Notes: a model not told the origin generated them from the letters alone. A stretch of 64,000 nt of DNA from CAYRJD01 sp965247395 (GCA_965247395.1 OZ252012.1:682001-746000), one strand, 5' to 3'. Numbered from the stretch's first letter, positions 1 through 8,498 are shown. A program made the numbers and translations.

Positions 1-2
1 TG

Positions 3-137
3 ATCGGACGCTTCTCATCGGGCGAATCCGCCAAGCTGGCTGTACCCGTGCGCCTTGGCATGCCATTAGAACTCGATGACTTGCCTGCGGTCGGCGTCAT
101 CTCCTTCTTAACCACTTGTGCCACAGGCTCACGGTAG
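3..137 (+). CDS. C-terminal fragment of an unidentified protein (5' end outside window)
   Basis: An open frame enters from the left edge and ends at a TAG at 135-137, giving about 44 residues. The segment is rich in small and hydrophobic residues (for example KLAVPVRLGMPLELDDLP). I do not recognise a family from so short a tail. It would overlap the next gene only if that gene used the TTG at 116. It could also be a chance open frame. Confidence 0.4.
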   Translation: MGRFSSGESAKLAVPVRLGMPLELDDLPAVGVISFLTTCATGSR

Positions 138-166
138 CGGAGCAAACCCGGGCTACCGTCCCCCAA

Positions 167-823
167 ATGGCTTCTGCTCAGGAAGAGCATGTAACGGATC
201 TGACGGTCGCTACCGAAGACGGGTTGAGGCTGGAAGCGGAACTGACATGCCCGGCAAATGCGCATGCGATAGCGGTGCTCTCACATCCTCACCCCCTCTA
301 TGGCGGGGACATGTTTAATCCATTGATTGACCATTTGTTTGCGAAACTGCCTGAGGCGGGGATTGCGACTTTGCGCTACAACTTCCGCGGAGTAGGCCAA
401 TCAGACGGCAAGCATGGCATTAGCACCGACGAAATAGCTACCCCGCTGCCCGAAGTGTTAGATGCGAAAGCCGCCTTTGCAGCGGTCTGCGAGGTTGCGC
501 CACGGCTTGTCTCGGTTGGCTGGTCTTTCGGTGGTGACGTGTCGTTGGCAACAGACCATCCGTCTCTAGCGGCTTGGGTCGGTATAGCCGCGCCTTTACA
601 GATAGTCGATCCGGGAGCTATGCCTGCGTCAACGAGTGAGCGGCCGAAGCTTTTGTTGGTGCCTGAGAACGATCAGTTCTGCTCACCCGACGACGCGCAG
701 CAACGCAGCACCTGCTGGCCGACCTGCTCGCTAGAGATAGTCGTAGGGGCCGATCATTTTCTAATGGACGAAATGACCGAGGTGGCCGAGAAGGTGAGCG
801 CGTTTATCGCCGGCTTGGACTAG
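167..823 (+). CDS. alpha/beta hydrolase
   Basis: A small cytoplasmic alpha/beta-hydrolase-fold protein of about 218 residues. The sequence shows the oxyanion-side motif SHPHPLYGG, then RYNFRGVGQSDG, then the nucleophile elbow GWSFGG (catalytic Ser), an acid in PENDQF and a late His in GADHFL, so a full Ser-Asp-His triad is present. HPHP...GG near the N-terminus is typical of the YfbO/Tex30-like dienelactone-hydrolase relatives, whose substrates are mostly unknown. The ATG at 167 is preferred. An in-frame TTG at 116 would add 17 residues and overlap the upstream frame. There is no clear Shine-Dalgarno at either. The gene is convergent with the acyl-CoA ligase and the substrate is not predictable. 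Confidence 0.85.
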   Translation: MASAQEEHVTDLTVATEDGLRLEAELTCPANAHAIAVLSHPHPLYGGDMFNPLIDHLFAKLPEAGIATLRYNFRGVGQSDGKHGISTDEIATPLPEVLDAKAAFAAVCEVAPRLVSVGWSFGGDVSLATDHPSLAAWVGIAAPLQIVDPGAMPASTSERPKLLLVPENDQFCSPDDAQQRSTCWPTCSLEIVVGADHFLMDEMTEVAEKVSAFIAGLD

Positions 824-865
824 CTGCTGACCTGGTCAGATCGCTGGTCTAGCTTCGCTGCTTTT

Positions 866-2422
866 CTAAACGATGCGCGAGTTCTTGTTACCCCAGTATT
901 CGTCGCGTAGGAGTCGCTTGTAGAGCTTGCCAGTAGGCAATCGTGGCAACTCGTCTCGAAAGTCAACCGACCGTGGAATCTTGAACTTGGCTAGATGTTC
1001 CGCGCAATAAGCCTTTAGTTCTGCCTCAAGAACGTCATCAGCCTCCACGCCTTCAGCCACCATGCAGACCGCTTTTACTTCTTCGCCGAAGTCTTCGTTT
1101 GGCACGCCAAATACGGCCACATCATCTACTTTGGGATGCACTATCAGGCAGTCCTCAATTTCTTGGGGATAAATGTTTACCCCGCCTGCGATGATCATGA
1201 ACGACAGACGATCTGTCAGATACAGATATCCATCTTCATCTACTTTGCCAACATCGCCCAGTGCGGTCCAAAACTCATGTTCTTTGTGGCGTGATTCGTC
1301 TGTCTTCTCGGGTGCGTTGTGATACACAAACGCGTGCTCATCTCGCTCGAAATAGATGGTGCCCACCTCGCCGACTGGTAGGTCGTTACCGTCGTCGTCG
1401 CAGATGTGAATGACTCCGACTAATGGCTTGCCGACGGTGCCGGGGCGCTCAAGCCACTCTTCAGGAGTGACATAGGTGAACCCGTTCAATTCGGTGCCTG
1501 CGTAGTACTCATGCAGGATGGGTCCCCACCACTCCATCATCTTCTTTTTAACCTCCACAGGGCACGGTGCCGCGGCGTGTATCGCCATCTTGTGGGTGGA
1601 AAGGTCGTAACGGTTGCGATCCGCTTCGTCCAGCTTGAGCATGCGACTAAACATGGTCGGCACCCATTGGCTGTGAGTGATCTTGTATTGCTCTATGTAG
1701 CTCAGCGCTTCAAGCGCATCGAAGCGATCCATGATCACGGTCGTTCCGCCTAGCGATTGCGTGCCGGTCGTATAACCCAACGGCGCTGAGTGATAAAGCG
1801 GTGCTGGCGATAGGTACACCGAGTCTTCACCAAAGCCCAGGAGGCCTCCCAATATCGCCCCGCCAATAATGTCGTTTTCGGTTATTAGCGTGCCGGGAAC
1901 AGCGCGCAAGATGCCCTTCGGGCGACCGGTAGTGCCCGAGCTGTAGAGCATGGTGTTACCGCGTGGTTCGTATTCGAGTGGCTCGGCGCGATATTTCGCG
2001 ACCGCGTCGTCGTAGCTCTCAAACCCGTTGGCTGGCTCATCAAACATCAGCCTTGTGGGGCAATCTGTCAGATGAGGCAGTATTTCCATCGCAACTTCAC
2101 GCACCGCTGGCGATGCAACTAGCACGGATGCACCACAATCGTTCACTATGTATGCGGCTTCCTCGTCGGTGAGATAACGATTGACGGTTGTGATGAGCAT
2201 GCCGCTGCGCAGGGCAGCCCAGTAGACCTCGAAATAGCGCATGTGATTATCGGCAAAGATCGCTACGTGATCGTTGGGGCGCAATCCTTGCTCCCACATA
2301 AACTGCGCTAGTCGCGCAGAGGCATCGTCTAGCTCTTTGTATGTCTGGATTTCACCAGTGCGAGCCATGATCACCGCGGGGCGATCTGGATGAGTTTTGC
2401 TAAAGGTTCCCGGATAGCTCAT
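866..2422 (-). CDS. AMP-binding acyl-CoA ligase (FadD-like)
   Basis: An ANL-superfamily adenylating enzyme of 518 residues, expected to activate a carboxylic acid with ATP and load it on CoA. The P-loop-like A3 motif YSSGTTGRPKG lies at residues 160-170. YYAGTE (A5), the hinge motif LYLTDRLSFMIIAGGVNIYP (A7-A8) and the C-terminal catalytic lysine motif PTGKLYKR follow, so both subdomains are complete. It resembles the FadD/bile-acid-CoA-ligase-like enzymes common in actinobacterial lipid or steroid metabolism, but the acid is not predictable. The gene starts at an ATG 177 bases before the ATG-proximal repeat in the his spacer ends and lies in front of hisF on the same strand. It may be a separate unit or the distal gene after hisF in the minus-strand run. 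Confidence 0.9.
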   Translation of the reverse strand: MSYPGTFSKTHPDRPAVIMARTGEIQTYKELDDASARLAQFMWEQGLRPNDHVAIFADNHMRYFEVYWAALRSGMLITTVNRYLTDEEAAYIVNDCGASVLVASPAVREVAMEILPHLTDCPTRLMFDEPANGFESYDDAVAKYRAEPLEYEPRGNTMLYSSGTTGRPKGILRAVPGTLITENDIIGGAILGGLLGFGEDSVYLSPAPLYHSAPLGYTTGTQSLGGTTVIMDRFDALEALSYIEQYKITHSQWVPTMFSRMLKLDEADRNRYDLSTHKMAIHAAAPCPVEVKKKMMEWWGPILHEYYAGTELNGFTYVTPEEWLERPGTVGKPLVGVIHICDDDGNDLPVGEVGTIYFERDEHAFVYHNAPEKTDESRHKEHEFWTALGDVGKVDEDGYLYLTDRLSFMIIAGGVNIYPQEIEDCLIVHPKVDDVAVFGVPNEDFGEEVKAVCMVAEGVEADDVLEAELKAYCAEHLAKFKIPRSVDFRDELPRLPTGKLYKRLLRDEYWGNKNSRIV

Positions 2423-2439
2423 CTCGTAAAACTAACGCA

Positions 2440-2481
2440 CAACCAGGGCTTTTAACCAGGCGCTATAGCTGGGCCTTTATG
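2440..2481. repeat. three degenerate 14-bp tandem units at the hisF 3' end
   Basis: The units caaccagggctttt, aaccaggcgctata and gctgggcctttatg follow each other at 14-bp spacing in the short spacer between hisF and the acyl-CoA ligase. The hisF stop codon (2477-2479) lies inside the last unit. The match is degenerate but period and wording resemble the repeats at 3258 and 11621. Confidence 0.5.
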
Positions 2482-3244
2482 ACTGGGGTGGTCGAACCGA
2501 CACACCGGCCAACAACAAGGCTTGTTTGGCTTGAGCGATGGTGTAATCGCCGTAGTGAAACACCGAGGCGGCCAGTAGCGCGTCGGCATCGCAACCTGTA
2601 GCGGCCTCAACAAGATGCTCAACGGTTCCGGCTCCGCCGCTGGCGATGACTGGCACGGTTGTGGCGTCGCAAACCGCTTGGGTTAATGGCAGGTCGTAGC
2701 CATTACGAGTGCCATCGGCATCCATTGATGTCAAAAGGATTTCTCCAGCGCCGAGCTCGGTTACGCGGTGCACCCATTCGATCACGTCAGTACCGGTGTC
2801 GTCGCGGCCGCCTCTCACATAGACGTTCCAGGTGCCGTCACCATTGGATCTGGCGTCTATGGCTACGACGGTGCATTGCGCTCCAAACTCAGCGGAGATT
2901 TCACTCACCAGTTCTGGCCGTGCCACCGCAGCAGAGTTGACCGAGACCTTGTCCGCACCTGCTCGCAGAATCGCGCGCACGTCTTCCACGCTGCGAATGC
3001 CGCCGCCAACGGTAAATGGGATAAAAACCTGCTCTGAGACATGAGCTGCAAGATCAACAATCGTTGAACGGTCGTGTGCGCTTGCGGTGATGTCTAAGAA
3101 AATGATCTCGTCGGCGCCCTGTTCGTTGTAACGCTCGGCAAGCTCTACGGGGTCACCGGCGTCACGCAGCTCAACAAAATTGACGCCTTTCACCACACGT
3201 CCGTCGTCTACGTCTAGACAAGGGATGATTCGAACGGTTCGCAT
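2477..3244 (-). CDS. hisF: imidazole glycerol phosphate synthase subunit HisF (cyclase)
   Basis: The cyclase half of IGP synthase. It uses ammonia delivered by HisH to convert PRFAR into imidazole glycerol phosphate and AICAR, the fifth step of histidine synthesis. The 255-residue (beta/alpha)8 barrel is full length. The N-terminal catalytic Asp is in IPCLDVDDGRVVKGVNF and the second catalytic Asp in VVAIDARSNGDG. Phosphate-binding glycines appear in TVGGGIRS and IASGGAG. It starts at an ATG and is the last his gene of the operon. It is separated from hisA by a 61-base spacer that carries 14-bp repeats. Confidence 0.97.
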   Translation of the reverse strand: MRTVRIIPCLDVDDGRVVKGVNFVELRDAGDPVELAERYNEQGADEIIFLDITASAHDRSTIVDLAAHVSEQVFIPFTVGGGIRSVEDVRAILRAGADKVSVNSAAVARPELVSEISAEFGAQCTVVAIDARSNGDGTWNVYVRGGRDDTGTDVIEWVHRVTELGAGEILLTSMDADGTRNGYDLPLTQAVCDATTVPVIASGGAGTVEHLVEAATGCDADALLAASVFHYGDYTIAQAKQALLLAGVSVRPPQS

Positions 3245-3257
3245 ACGACTCTCGGCT

Positions 3258-3313
3258 GGCTTAGTTAATTCGACTTGGTTAATTGGGCTTGGCTAACCGG
3301 TCTGGCTAGCTGG
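3258..3313. repeat. four degenerate 14-bp tandem units in the hisA-hisF spacer
   Basis: The units ggcttagttaattc, gacttggttaattg, ggcttggctaaccg and gtctggctagctgg are contiguous and share position-by-position similarity at a 14-bp period. They fill most of the hisA-hisF spacer and include the hisA stop codon (3306-3308, cta on the plus strand). Several units carry cta or tta, which are stop codons on the transcribed minus strand. Because 14 is not a multiple of 3, these fall in successive frames. Confidence 0.6.
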
Positions 3314-4046
3314 CAATGGTGGCGGCAGCTAGGGCGTCACCGATAGTAATTGTGCCGTCGTGTAGGGCTTTTCCACAGATCGCACCGTGTAAGCGCCGGT
3401 CACCGCTTTGCAAGTTCGCTAGCTCTGTGATGTGAGCCAACGAACCAATGCCACCGCTGGCGATTACATCTAGCGGTGTCAGGTTCAGCACTGCGGCTAA
3501 GCCCGCAAGGTCTGCTCCGTCACCCATACCGTCGTGCTGAATTTGCGTAACGATCACCGCATCGGCACCAGCGTCGGTAAAGCGTGGAAGTACCTCCGCA
3601 AGCTCTACGCCGGAGGCTTGCTCCCAGCCGTGGGTTGCGATCATCGAGCCACGTACATCCATGCCAATCGCTACCCGGATGCCTGAACTGGCGAGTTGGC
3701 TTACCAGCTCTGGATTTTCGATTGCTGCGGTGCCAAGCACGCAACGCTCTACCCCGGAAGATCGCAGTCGCTCGGCAGCTTCTGCGGTGCGCACTCCTCC
3801 CCCGCTTTGAACCGGGATAGTCACCGCATTACAGATGTCGGTTATCACGCGCTGATTGGTTTGATTGTGTTGCCCGCTACGCGCGGCATCTAGGTCAACC
3901 GTGTGAATCCATGGGGCACCGGCCTCGGCGAATTGAACCGCAACCTCCACTGGGTCGGTGTCGTAGTCAACCTGTCGGTCGTAGTCGCCCTGTAACAAGC
4001 GCACGCAATGTCCGTCACGCAGATCAATTGCGGGATACAGATCCAT
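3306..4046 (-). CDS. hisA: phosphoribosylformimino-5-aminoimidazole carboxamide ribotide isomerase
   Basis: Amadori isomerase that turns ProFAR into PRFAR in histidine synthesis. In many actinobacteria the orthologue (PriA) also does the TrpF step; I cannot decide that here. The family start MDLYPAIDLRDGHCVRLLQGDY, with the catalytic Asp in AIDL, fixes the ATG at 4046, although the frame is open 22 codons further upstream. The second acidic motif is in IGMDVRG, and the phosphate loops are QSGGGVRT and IASGGIGS. The start overlaps the 3' end of hisH by 23 bases, which suggests translational coupling. The length of about 246 residues is normal. Confidence 0.95.
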   Translation of the reverse strand: MDLYPAIDLRDGHCVRLLQGDYDRQVDYDTDPVEVAVQFAEAGAPWIHTVDLDAARSGQHNQTNQRVITDICNAVTIPVQSGGGVRTAEAAERLRSSGVERCVLGTAAIENPELVSQLASSGIRVAIGMDVRGSMIATHGWEQASGVELAEVLPRFTDAGADAVIVTQIQHDGMGDGADLAGLAAVLNLTPLDVIASGGIGSLAHITELANLQSGDRRLHGAICGKALHDGTITIGDALAAATIAS

Positions 4047-4758
4047 GTTTTTCTGCAATAGATGGGCCAGCTTCGGTCGTGTTCTCAACTTGCTCGTTAG
4101 CAACTTGTTCAACGAAGTTTGTAATCAAGCGAATGCCTGCTGGTCCTGACTTCTCAGGGTGAAACTGGGTGGCCCAGAGCTTTCCTCGTTGGACAAGAGC
4201 GGTAACGGCAGTTGGGTAGTCGCATACGGCCACCACAAGCTCGGGGTCGGTTGCCACGGCATAGCTGTGGACGAAATACATCCACACGCCGTCTTCAAGG
4301 CCTGTTAGCAATGGGCAGGGCTCTTGGCTGAAGCGCAGCTGATTCCACTGCATTTGCGGGCGAGGCAGCTCGTCGGAAAGCAGTTCGACCTTGCCGGGCA
4401 AGATCCCCAGCCCTGAAACGCCGGGTGCTTCCTGCGATGATTCAAACAACATCTGCATACCCACGCAAATCCCGATGAAAGGGCGCGGCGATGCCGCTGC
4501 TTGCAGCACCGCTTCTTCTAGCCCGGCTGAGCGCAGTCGTTCCATGCAGGTGCCAAAGTGGCCGACACCTGGCAGCGCTACCCCAGCAGCCTCAGCGATG
4601 AAATCAGGATCGCTGGTGAGGTGCGCAGTGGCTCCGGTTAGCTGCAGGGTTTTCTGCGCGGAGCGAAGGTTGCCAATGCCGTAATCCACTACTGCGATGG
4701 TCGGTGCAGTAGGTGATGCACCAGGCGGTGTTGTCGTTGGTTTGGTGAATTCAGTCAA
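4024..4758 (-). CDS. hisH: imidazole glycerol phosphate synthase glutaminase subunit HisH
   Basis: Class I glutamine amidotransferase that feeds ammonia to HisF. The nucleophile Cys98 is in FIGICVGMQMLFE and the catalytic His-Glu pair in TQFHPEKSG. VVDYGIGNLRS is the normal N-terminal strand. Before it sit about 20 extra residues rich in Pro and Thr (TTTPPGASPTAP), and the C-terminus continues about 25 residues past the usual end into a polar tail. It lies between hisB and hisA in the operon. The start is 52 bases downstream of hisB, in a spacer holding a 20-bp direct repeat. Confidence 0.95.
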   Translation of the reverse strand: MTEFTKPTTTPPGASPTAPTIAVVDYGIGNLRSAQKTLQLTGATAHLTSDPDFIAEAAGVALPGVGHFGTCMERLRSAGLEEAVLQAAASPRPFIGICVGMQMLFESSQEAPGVSGLGILPGKVELLSDELPRPQMQWNQLRFSQEPCPLLTGLEDGVWMYFVHSYAVATDPELVVAVCDYPTAVTALVQRGKLWATQFHPEKSGPAGIRLITNFVEQVANEQVENTTEAGPSIAEKHGSVSRN

Positions 4759-4772
4759 AGAAGGTGGTATTG

Positions 4773-4820
4773 CAAACGGGCGTCACAAGACGCGACACAA
4801 CAAACGGGCGTCACAAGACG
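4773..4820. repeat. 20-bp direct repeat pair spanning the hisB stop
   Basis: The perfect 20-mer caaacgggcgtcacaagacg occurs at 4773-4792 and again at 4801-4820, a period of 28. The second copy contains the hisB stop codon and last codons, while the first copy lies in the hisB-hisH spacer. This reads as a small local duplication of the end of hisB. Confidence 0.85.
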
Positions 4821-5476
4821 CCCTTTGTAGAAGGCAGGACCGTGTCTTCTATTCGCACGGCGTCATAGATGGCGCGTGCCACGCCCTTAAAGCAGGCCTC
4901 AATGATGTGGTGGGTGTTGCGCCCTCGCAGCATCTCAATGTGAAGCGTGATATTCGCAGCCATCACAAAGCCACGCCAAAACTCTTCGCATAGCTGCGGA
5001 TCAAACGGTGGGTCGCCCAGGATCTTCTCCCCCGGCGGTGCGACCTCGTACAGCAAAAATGGTCTTCCCGACAGATCAAGCACAACCGCTACGGCCGCCT
5101 CGTCGAGAGGAACCGAAATCGAGGCAAAGCGGCGTACGCCAGCCTTGTCGCCGAGAGCTTCACGAAAAGCCTCGCCCAGCGCAATGCCTATGTCTTCAAC
5201 TGTGTGGTGCGCGTCAATCTCAAGATCTCCTTGAGCCTTAATCACCAAGTCCATGCGGGAGTGCTTACTGAGCTGGGACAGCATGTGATCAAAGAACGGC
5301 AGCCCAGTTGATATCTCGGTGGCACCGATGCCGTCCAGATTGAGCTCCAAATTGATGCGCGTTTCAGCGGTGTCGCGCTGCCGCGTGGCCGTGCGCTGGT
5401 TTTCAATTGATCTGCCGGTGGGGTTACCGATGGAGTTTTTGGTGGAATTATCGGTGGAATTATCGGCTTTTTTCAT
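4811..5476 (-). CDS. hisB: imidazoleglycerol-phosphate dehydratase with a repeat-derived N-terminal extension
   Basis: Dehydrates imidazole glycerol phosphate to imidazole acetol phosphate, using Mn ions. The core of about 194 residues is complete: FFDHMLSQLSKH and DAHHTVEDIGIALGEA carry the metal-binding His/Glu clusters, and the second half shows HHIIEACFKGVARA. Only the monofunctional dehydratase is present, with no HisB phosphatase domain. Ahead of the conserved core (from about residue 30, TRQRDTAETRINLELNLDG) lies a low-complexity stretch DNSTDNSTKNSIGNPTG encoded by four tandem 12-bp units at 5417-5464. No other ATG is available nearer the core, so this extension is probably translated. 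It lies 75 bases downstream of hisC. Confidence 0.95.
   Translation of the reverse strand: MKKADNSTDNSTKNSIGNPTGRSIENQRTATRQRDTAETRINLELNLDGIGATEISTGLPFFDHMLSQLSKHSRMDLVIKAQGDLEIDAHHTVEDIGIALGEAFREALGDKAGVRRFASISVPLDEAAVAVVLDLSGRPFLLYEVAPPGEKILGDPPFDPQLCEEFWRGFVMAANITLHIEMLRGRNTHHIIEACFKGVARAIYDAVRIEDTVLPSTKGVL
5417..5464. repeat. 48-bp element of four 12-bp units (copy 1, in hisB)
   Basis: On the plus strand the units are ggtggggttacc, gatggagttttt, ggtggaattatc and ggtggaattatc. The same four-unit pattern in the same order recurs at 24453-24500 and 40120-40167. Read on the minus strand it encodes the Asn/Ser/Thr-rich N-terminus of HisB. Confidence 0.8.
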
Positions 5477-5551
5477 TTCAAGACATTCGTGTAGTGACGG
5501 TGATTGTTGTAACGCGTTCCAGTTGGTTGAACACCAGCTATTTTGCCCTGG

Positions 5552-6682
5552 CTAACTAGCTGCCAAGGCATCGGTCGCCGCCGCAAGCAAACGATCATTC
5601 TCGGCACTGGTACCGATCGTGGCTCTTAAACAGTTAGCCAACCGCGGCCAACCAGAGCAATTGCGAACCAGCACCGACCGATCCACTAAAGCCTGCCAGA
5701 TTTTGTCTCCGCTGCAACCGACTGTCGTGGTATTGAACAAGATGAAGTTTGCCTGCGAGGGACTCACCTTGAACCCCAACGAAGATAGCTCATCGGTTAT
5801 TCGTTGCCGTTCGGCTACGACCGTGGCTACCCGTTGGTCCATCTCAGCGCCAAATTGCAAGGCCAGTCGGCCGGCTAGCTGTTTGAAAGCATCGACGTGA
5901 TATGGCAACACCACTTTCTCAAACTCAGCCACCATCCAGGCTGGTGCCACGCAGTAACCCAAACGCAGGCCAGCCATGGCCCATGTCTTAGAAAACGTAC
6001 GCACCACTACCAGACGCTCATAAGCGGAAGAATTAGCTGGATCGTCCAGCAGATCCAGCGCACTAAACGAAGCAAACTGTCCGTAAGCCTCGTCCACCAC
6101 GACCACACCGTTACTGACGTCTAGGGCGTGTTTGATTGTTGCTAGTTGCTCAGGAGTGCCTGTGGGGTTGTTTGGTGAACACAAAAACATCACCTGAGGG
6201 TTGATGGCAGCGACTAGTTCGTCGATTGAGTCGGTGCAGACCTGATAGCTCTCGTCGCGTTCAACCTCCACCAGCCCGCATTGCGTTGTGCGCGCAATCT
6301 GCGAGTACATCGCATAGGTCGGCTCAAAGGTGGCCACGACCGAACCGTGCCCGCCGAAGGTGAGGCACAGGGTTTGCAGGACTTCGTTGGAGCCATTAGC
6401 GACGAAGATTTGCTCTGATGTAGTGCCTGGGTGCTTGGCGGATATCGCTTCACGCAGTGCTAACGCTGCACGGTCTGGGTAACGATTCCAAGTGATGTTG
6501 GCAACTTCAGAGGCCAGCGCTTGGGTGAATTCGGGTGGTGGCTCCAGCGCGGACTCGTTGGTGTTGAGTCGCACCTCAACATCAAGCTGTGGCGAGTGAT
6601 AACCGTCCATGGCCTGCAGATCTGCCCTGACTGCAGGACGGTCAGCGGGTTGGCCTGCGTTTTGGCGTGTTTTCTTGCTCAC
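5552..6682 (-). CDS. hisC: histidinol-phosphate aminotransferase
   Basis: PLP-dependent fold-type I aminotransferase making histidinol phosphate from imidazole acetol phosphate and glutamate. Visible are the substrate-loop NTNESALEPPP, SPNNPTGTP, VVVDEAYGQF (the Asp that binds the pyridine nitrogen) and the Schiff-base lysine in RTFSKTWAMAGLRLGY. The length of 376 residues is normal. The GTG start overlaps the hisD stop as GTGA, a tight translational coupling. The first about 20 residues before the conserved fold are polar. Confidence 0.96.
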   Translation of the reverse strand: MSKKTRQNAGQPADRPAVRADLQAMDGYHSPQLDVEVRLNTNESALEPPPEFTQALASEVANITWNRYPDRAALALREAISAKHPGTTSEQIFVANGSNEVLQTLCLTFGGHGSVVATFEPTYAMYSQIARTTQCGLVEVERDESYQVCTDSIDELVAAINPQVMFLCSPNNPTGTPEQLATIKHALDVSNGVVVVDEAYGQFASFSALDLLDDPANSSAYERLVVVRTFSKTWAMAGLRLGYCVAPAWMVAEFEKVVLPYHVDAFKQLAGRLALQFGAEMDQRVATVVAERQRITDELSSLGFKVSPSQANFILFNTTTVGCSGDKIWQALVDRSVLVRNCSGWPRLANCLRATIGTSAENDRLLAAATDALAAS

Positions 6683-8115
6683 TGGGCACCCGACTTGTTG
6701 TTGTTAGGCCCGTTGTTATCAGGCCTGGTGCTGTCGGAGTTGCCGTTATTAGACAGCCCCTCGGCAGCCCACTGCTCGCGCATCGTTACCGAGGCAGCGT
6801 GCGCCCAAAGCCCTTCGGCTTCGGCGAGCGAAACCACCGTGTCGATTTGGTTTTGAAACCCCTCACGGGTCGCCTCGATTATGTGCATTTGCTTTTGAAA
6901 ATCGGCCACACTAAGTGCCCCAGCAAAACGGGCGGTGCCATCGGTAGGCAATACGTGAGAAGGCCCAGCTACATAATCCCCTAACGAGGCGGGTGTCCAT
7001 GGGCCAACAAACACGACTCCTGCGTGGCGCACCTGATCAGCCAACTCGGCGGCATCGGCGCACATCAGTTGAAGGTGCTCTGGTGCTATGGCATTGGCGA
7101 CCGCGACGGCTTGCTGCGGGCTGTCAACCAAGCAGACATAACCATCGCTGCTCAAAGTGGCGAGTGTTTCTTGCTTGCGAGGCGACATGGCCGCAATGGC
7201 CGCAACGTTTTCGTCTACCTGCTCGGCATAGTCGGCATCCCAGGTCAACAGCCAGGCACGACCACCGGGACCGTGTTCGGCTTGCAACACCAGGTCGATC
7301 GCCGCGCTAGTCGCCGGGCAGGTGCTGTCAGCGACCACCGCTATCTCCGATGGCCCTGCGAAAGCGGCCGCCACGCCTACCTCGCTGGCTACCTCTTGCT
7401 GGGCAGCGGCCACCCATGCATTACCCGGGCCGGCAATCACATCGGCCGGGGAGATTGTTTCGGTGCCATAAGCCATGGCCGCTACCGCTTGTACTCCGCC
7501 GATGGCGTACACTTCGTCAACCTCACACAAATATGCCGCCGCCAGCACTGCATCGTTGAGCAGGCTTGTGCCGGCCGTCGCAGGCCCAGACGAGCTAACG
7601 GGTTGTGGCGGTGAGCACAACATGATCTCAGGTACACCAGCGGCTCGAGCTGGCAGCACTGTCATCAACACTGTTGACGGGTAAGCCGCTAAGCCACCCG
7701 GTACGTAAATGCCTGCTCGGTCAACACTTTGAGCCACGCTGTTGATCAAGATCCCATCGGTGCTAATCGTGTGAGCTTCAGACAGCTCGTAGCTGTGATA
7801 GTCGGCAATGCGTCGCTTGGCTGCACTTAACGCGTTACGCAATCGGTCTGGTATGCGTTTCCAGGCGTCTCCTAGCTCAGTGGAACTGATCCGTGGGTTG
7901 GCTACGTCTATTGCGTCAAACCGCTTAGTTAAGTCTCGTATCGCACTGTCACCTGAGGTGCGTACTTGGGCCAAGAGTTCTCGCACGGCATCAATCGATA
8001 CCTCAGATCTCTGACTACTGTCTGGCAACAGATCGGCCCAAATGGCTCGACTCGCTGCTCCGCTAGTCGGTGCTTCTGGCGAGACTCGGCCCCGCAGATC
8101 GAGGCGCTGCAACAC
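6679..8115 (-). CDS. hisD: histidinol dehydrogenase
   Basis: Zn enzyme that oxidises L-histidinol to histidine in two NAD-dependent steps. Typical blocks are GIYVPGGLAAYPSTVLM, AGPGNAWVAAAQ, GPSEIAVVAD, QAEHGPGG and GDYVAGPSHVLPT, which hold substrate and Zn ligands (Gln, His). The family usually starts just before LxRLDLRG, so I use the GTG at 8115. An in-frame ATG at 8163 would add 16 residues, but that stretch runs into a 34-bp tandem repeat and is unlike the family. The C-terminus carries an extra Asn-rich tail (NNGNSDSTRPDNNGPNNNK). It is the first gene of the his operon; no attenuator peptide rich in His codons is seen upstream. Confidence 0.94.
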   Translation of the reverse strand: MLQRLDLRGRVSPEAPTSGAASRAIWADLLPDSSQRSEVSIDAVRELLAQVRTSGDSAIRDLTKRFDAIDVANPRISSTELGDAWKRIPDRLRNALSAAKRRIADYHSYELSEAHTISTDGILINSVAQSVDRAGIYVPGGLAAYPSTVLMTVLPARAAGVPEIMLCSPPQPVSSSGPATAGTSLLNDAVLAAAYLCEVDEVYAIGGVQAVAAMAYGTETISPADVIAGPGNAWVAAAQQEVASEVGVAAAFAGPSEIAVVADSTCPATSAAIDLVLQAEHGPGGRAWLLTWDADYAEQVDENVAAIAAMSPRKQETLATLSSDGYVCLVDSPQQAVAVANAIAPEHLQLMCADAAELADQVRHAGVVFVGPWTPASLGDYVAGPSHVLPTDGTARFAGALSVADFQKQMHIIEATREGFQNQIDTVVSLAEAEGLWAHAASVTMREQWAAEGLSNNGNSDSTRPDNNGPNNNKSGAQ

Positions 8116-8143
8116 AGTTGCGAGGGTACAAGAGACTGTGATA

Positions 8144-8262
8144 GCGATTACTCCGCGCAGCACTACCAGCGCGCAGCGCGATTACTCCGCTCAGCGCTAC
8201 CAGCGCGCAGCGCGACAACTCCGCGCACTGCGCGATTACTTCGCGCTCTGCTACTTCGCGCG
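8144..8262. repeat. 34-bp degenerate tandem repeat upstream of hisD
   Basis: Units begin at 8144, 8178 and 8212 (period 34), each starting gcgattactccg or gcgacaactccg and ending ctaccagcgcgcagc. A partial, more diverged fourth copy (gcgattacttcgcg) starts at 8232. The array fills most of the hisD leader between the his operon and the divergent small gene at 8298. Confidence 0.7.
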
Positions 8263-8297
8263 ATGCACGATATGGCCGCCACAATAGCTTGTCTGTG

Positions 8298-8498
8298 ATG
8301 ATTAGCGAGGCTGAGATCCGTTCGATGGAAACCGCGTTGACCGAGCTCGGTCAACGCATCGTTATGGCTGGTGACGGACTGCGGGATACTCCAGCCGATG
8401 GTGTTTCCGTGGACCTATATGAGGCCGAAAGACACCTGCGTAGCGCTCGTCGACGGCTATCAGACGCGGCTGAGAATCTCGCTGCAAACTCGCTGTAA
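8298..8498 (+). CDS. small hypothetical protein (about 66 aa)
   Basis: The ATG at 8298 opens a highly charged, probably helical protein (MISEAEIRSMETALTELGQ and ERHLRSARRRLSDAAENLAANSL) with no Cys and no membrane segment. It has normal codon composition and lies divergent to hisD. Two heptad-like helices separated by a PADGVSVD linker suggest a small helical hairpin or dimer. I do not recognise a family. GTG 8295 and TTG 8289 are alternative starts. It may be non-coding, but the amphipathic pattern supports a real gene. Confidence 0.5.
   Translation: MISEAEIRSMETALTELGQRIVMAGDGLRDTPADGVSVDLYEAERHLRSARRRLSDAAENLAANSL

Noticed and set aside
8063..8354. Arg/Ala-rich minus-strand frames upstream of hisD
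   Set aside because: They arise from the 34-bp repeat and overlap both hisD and the small plus-strand gene; no independent support.
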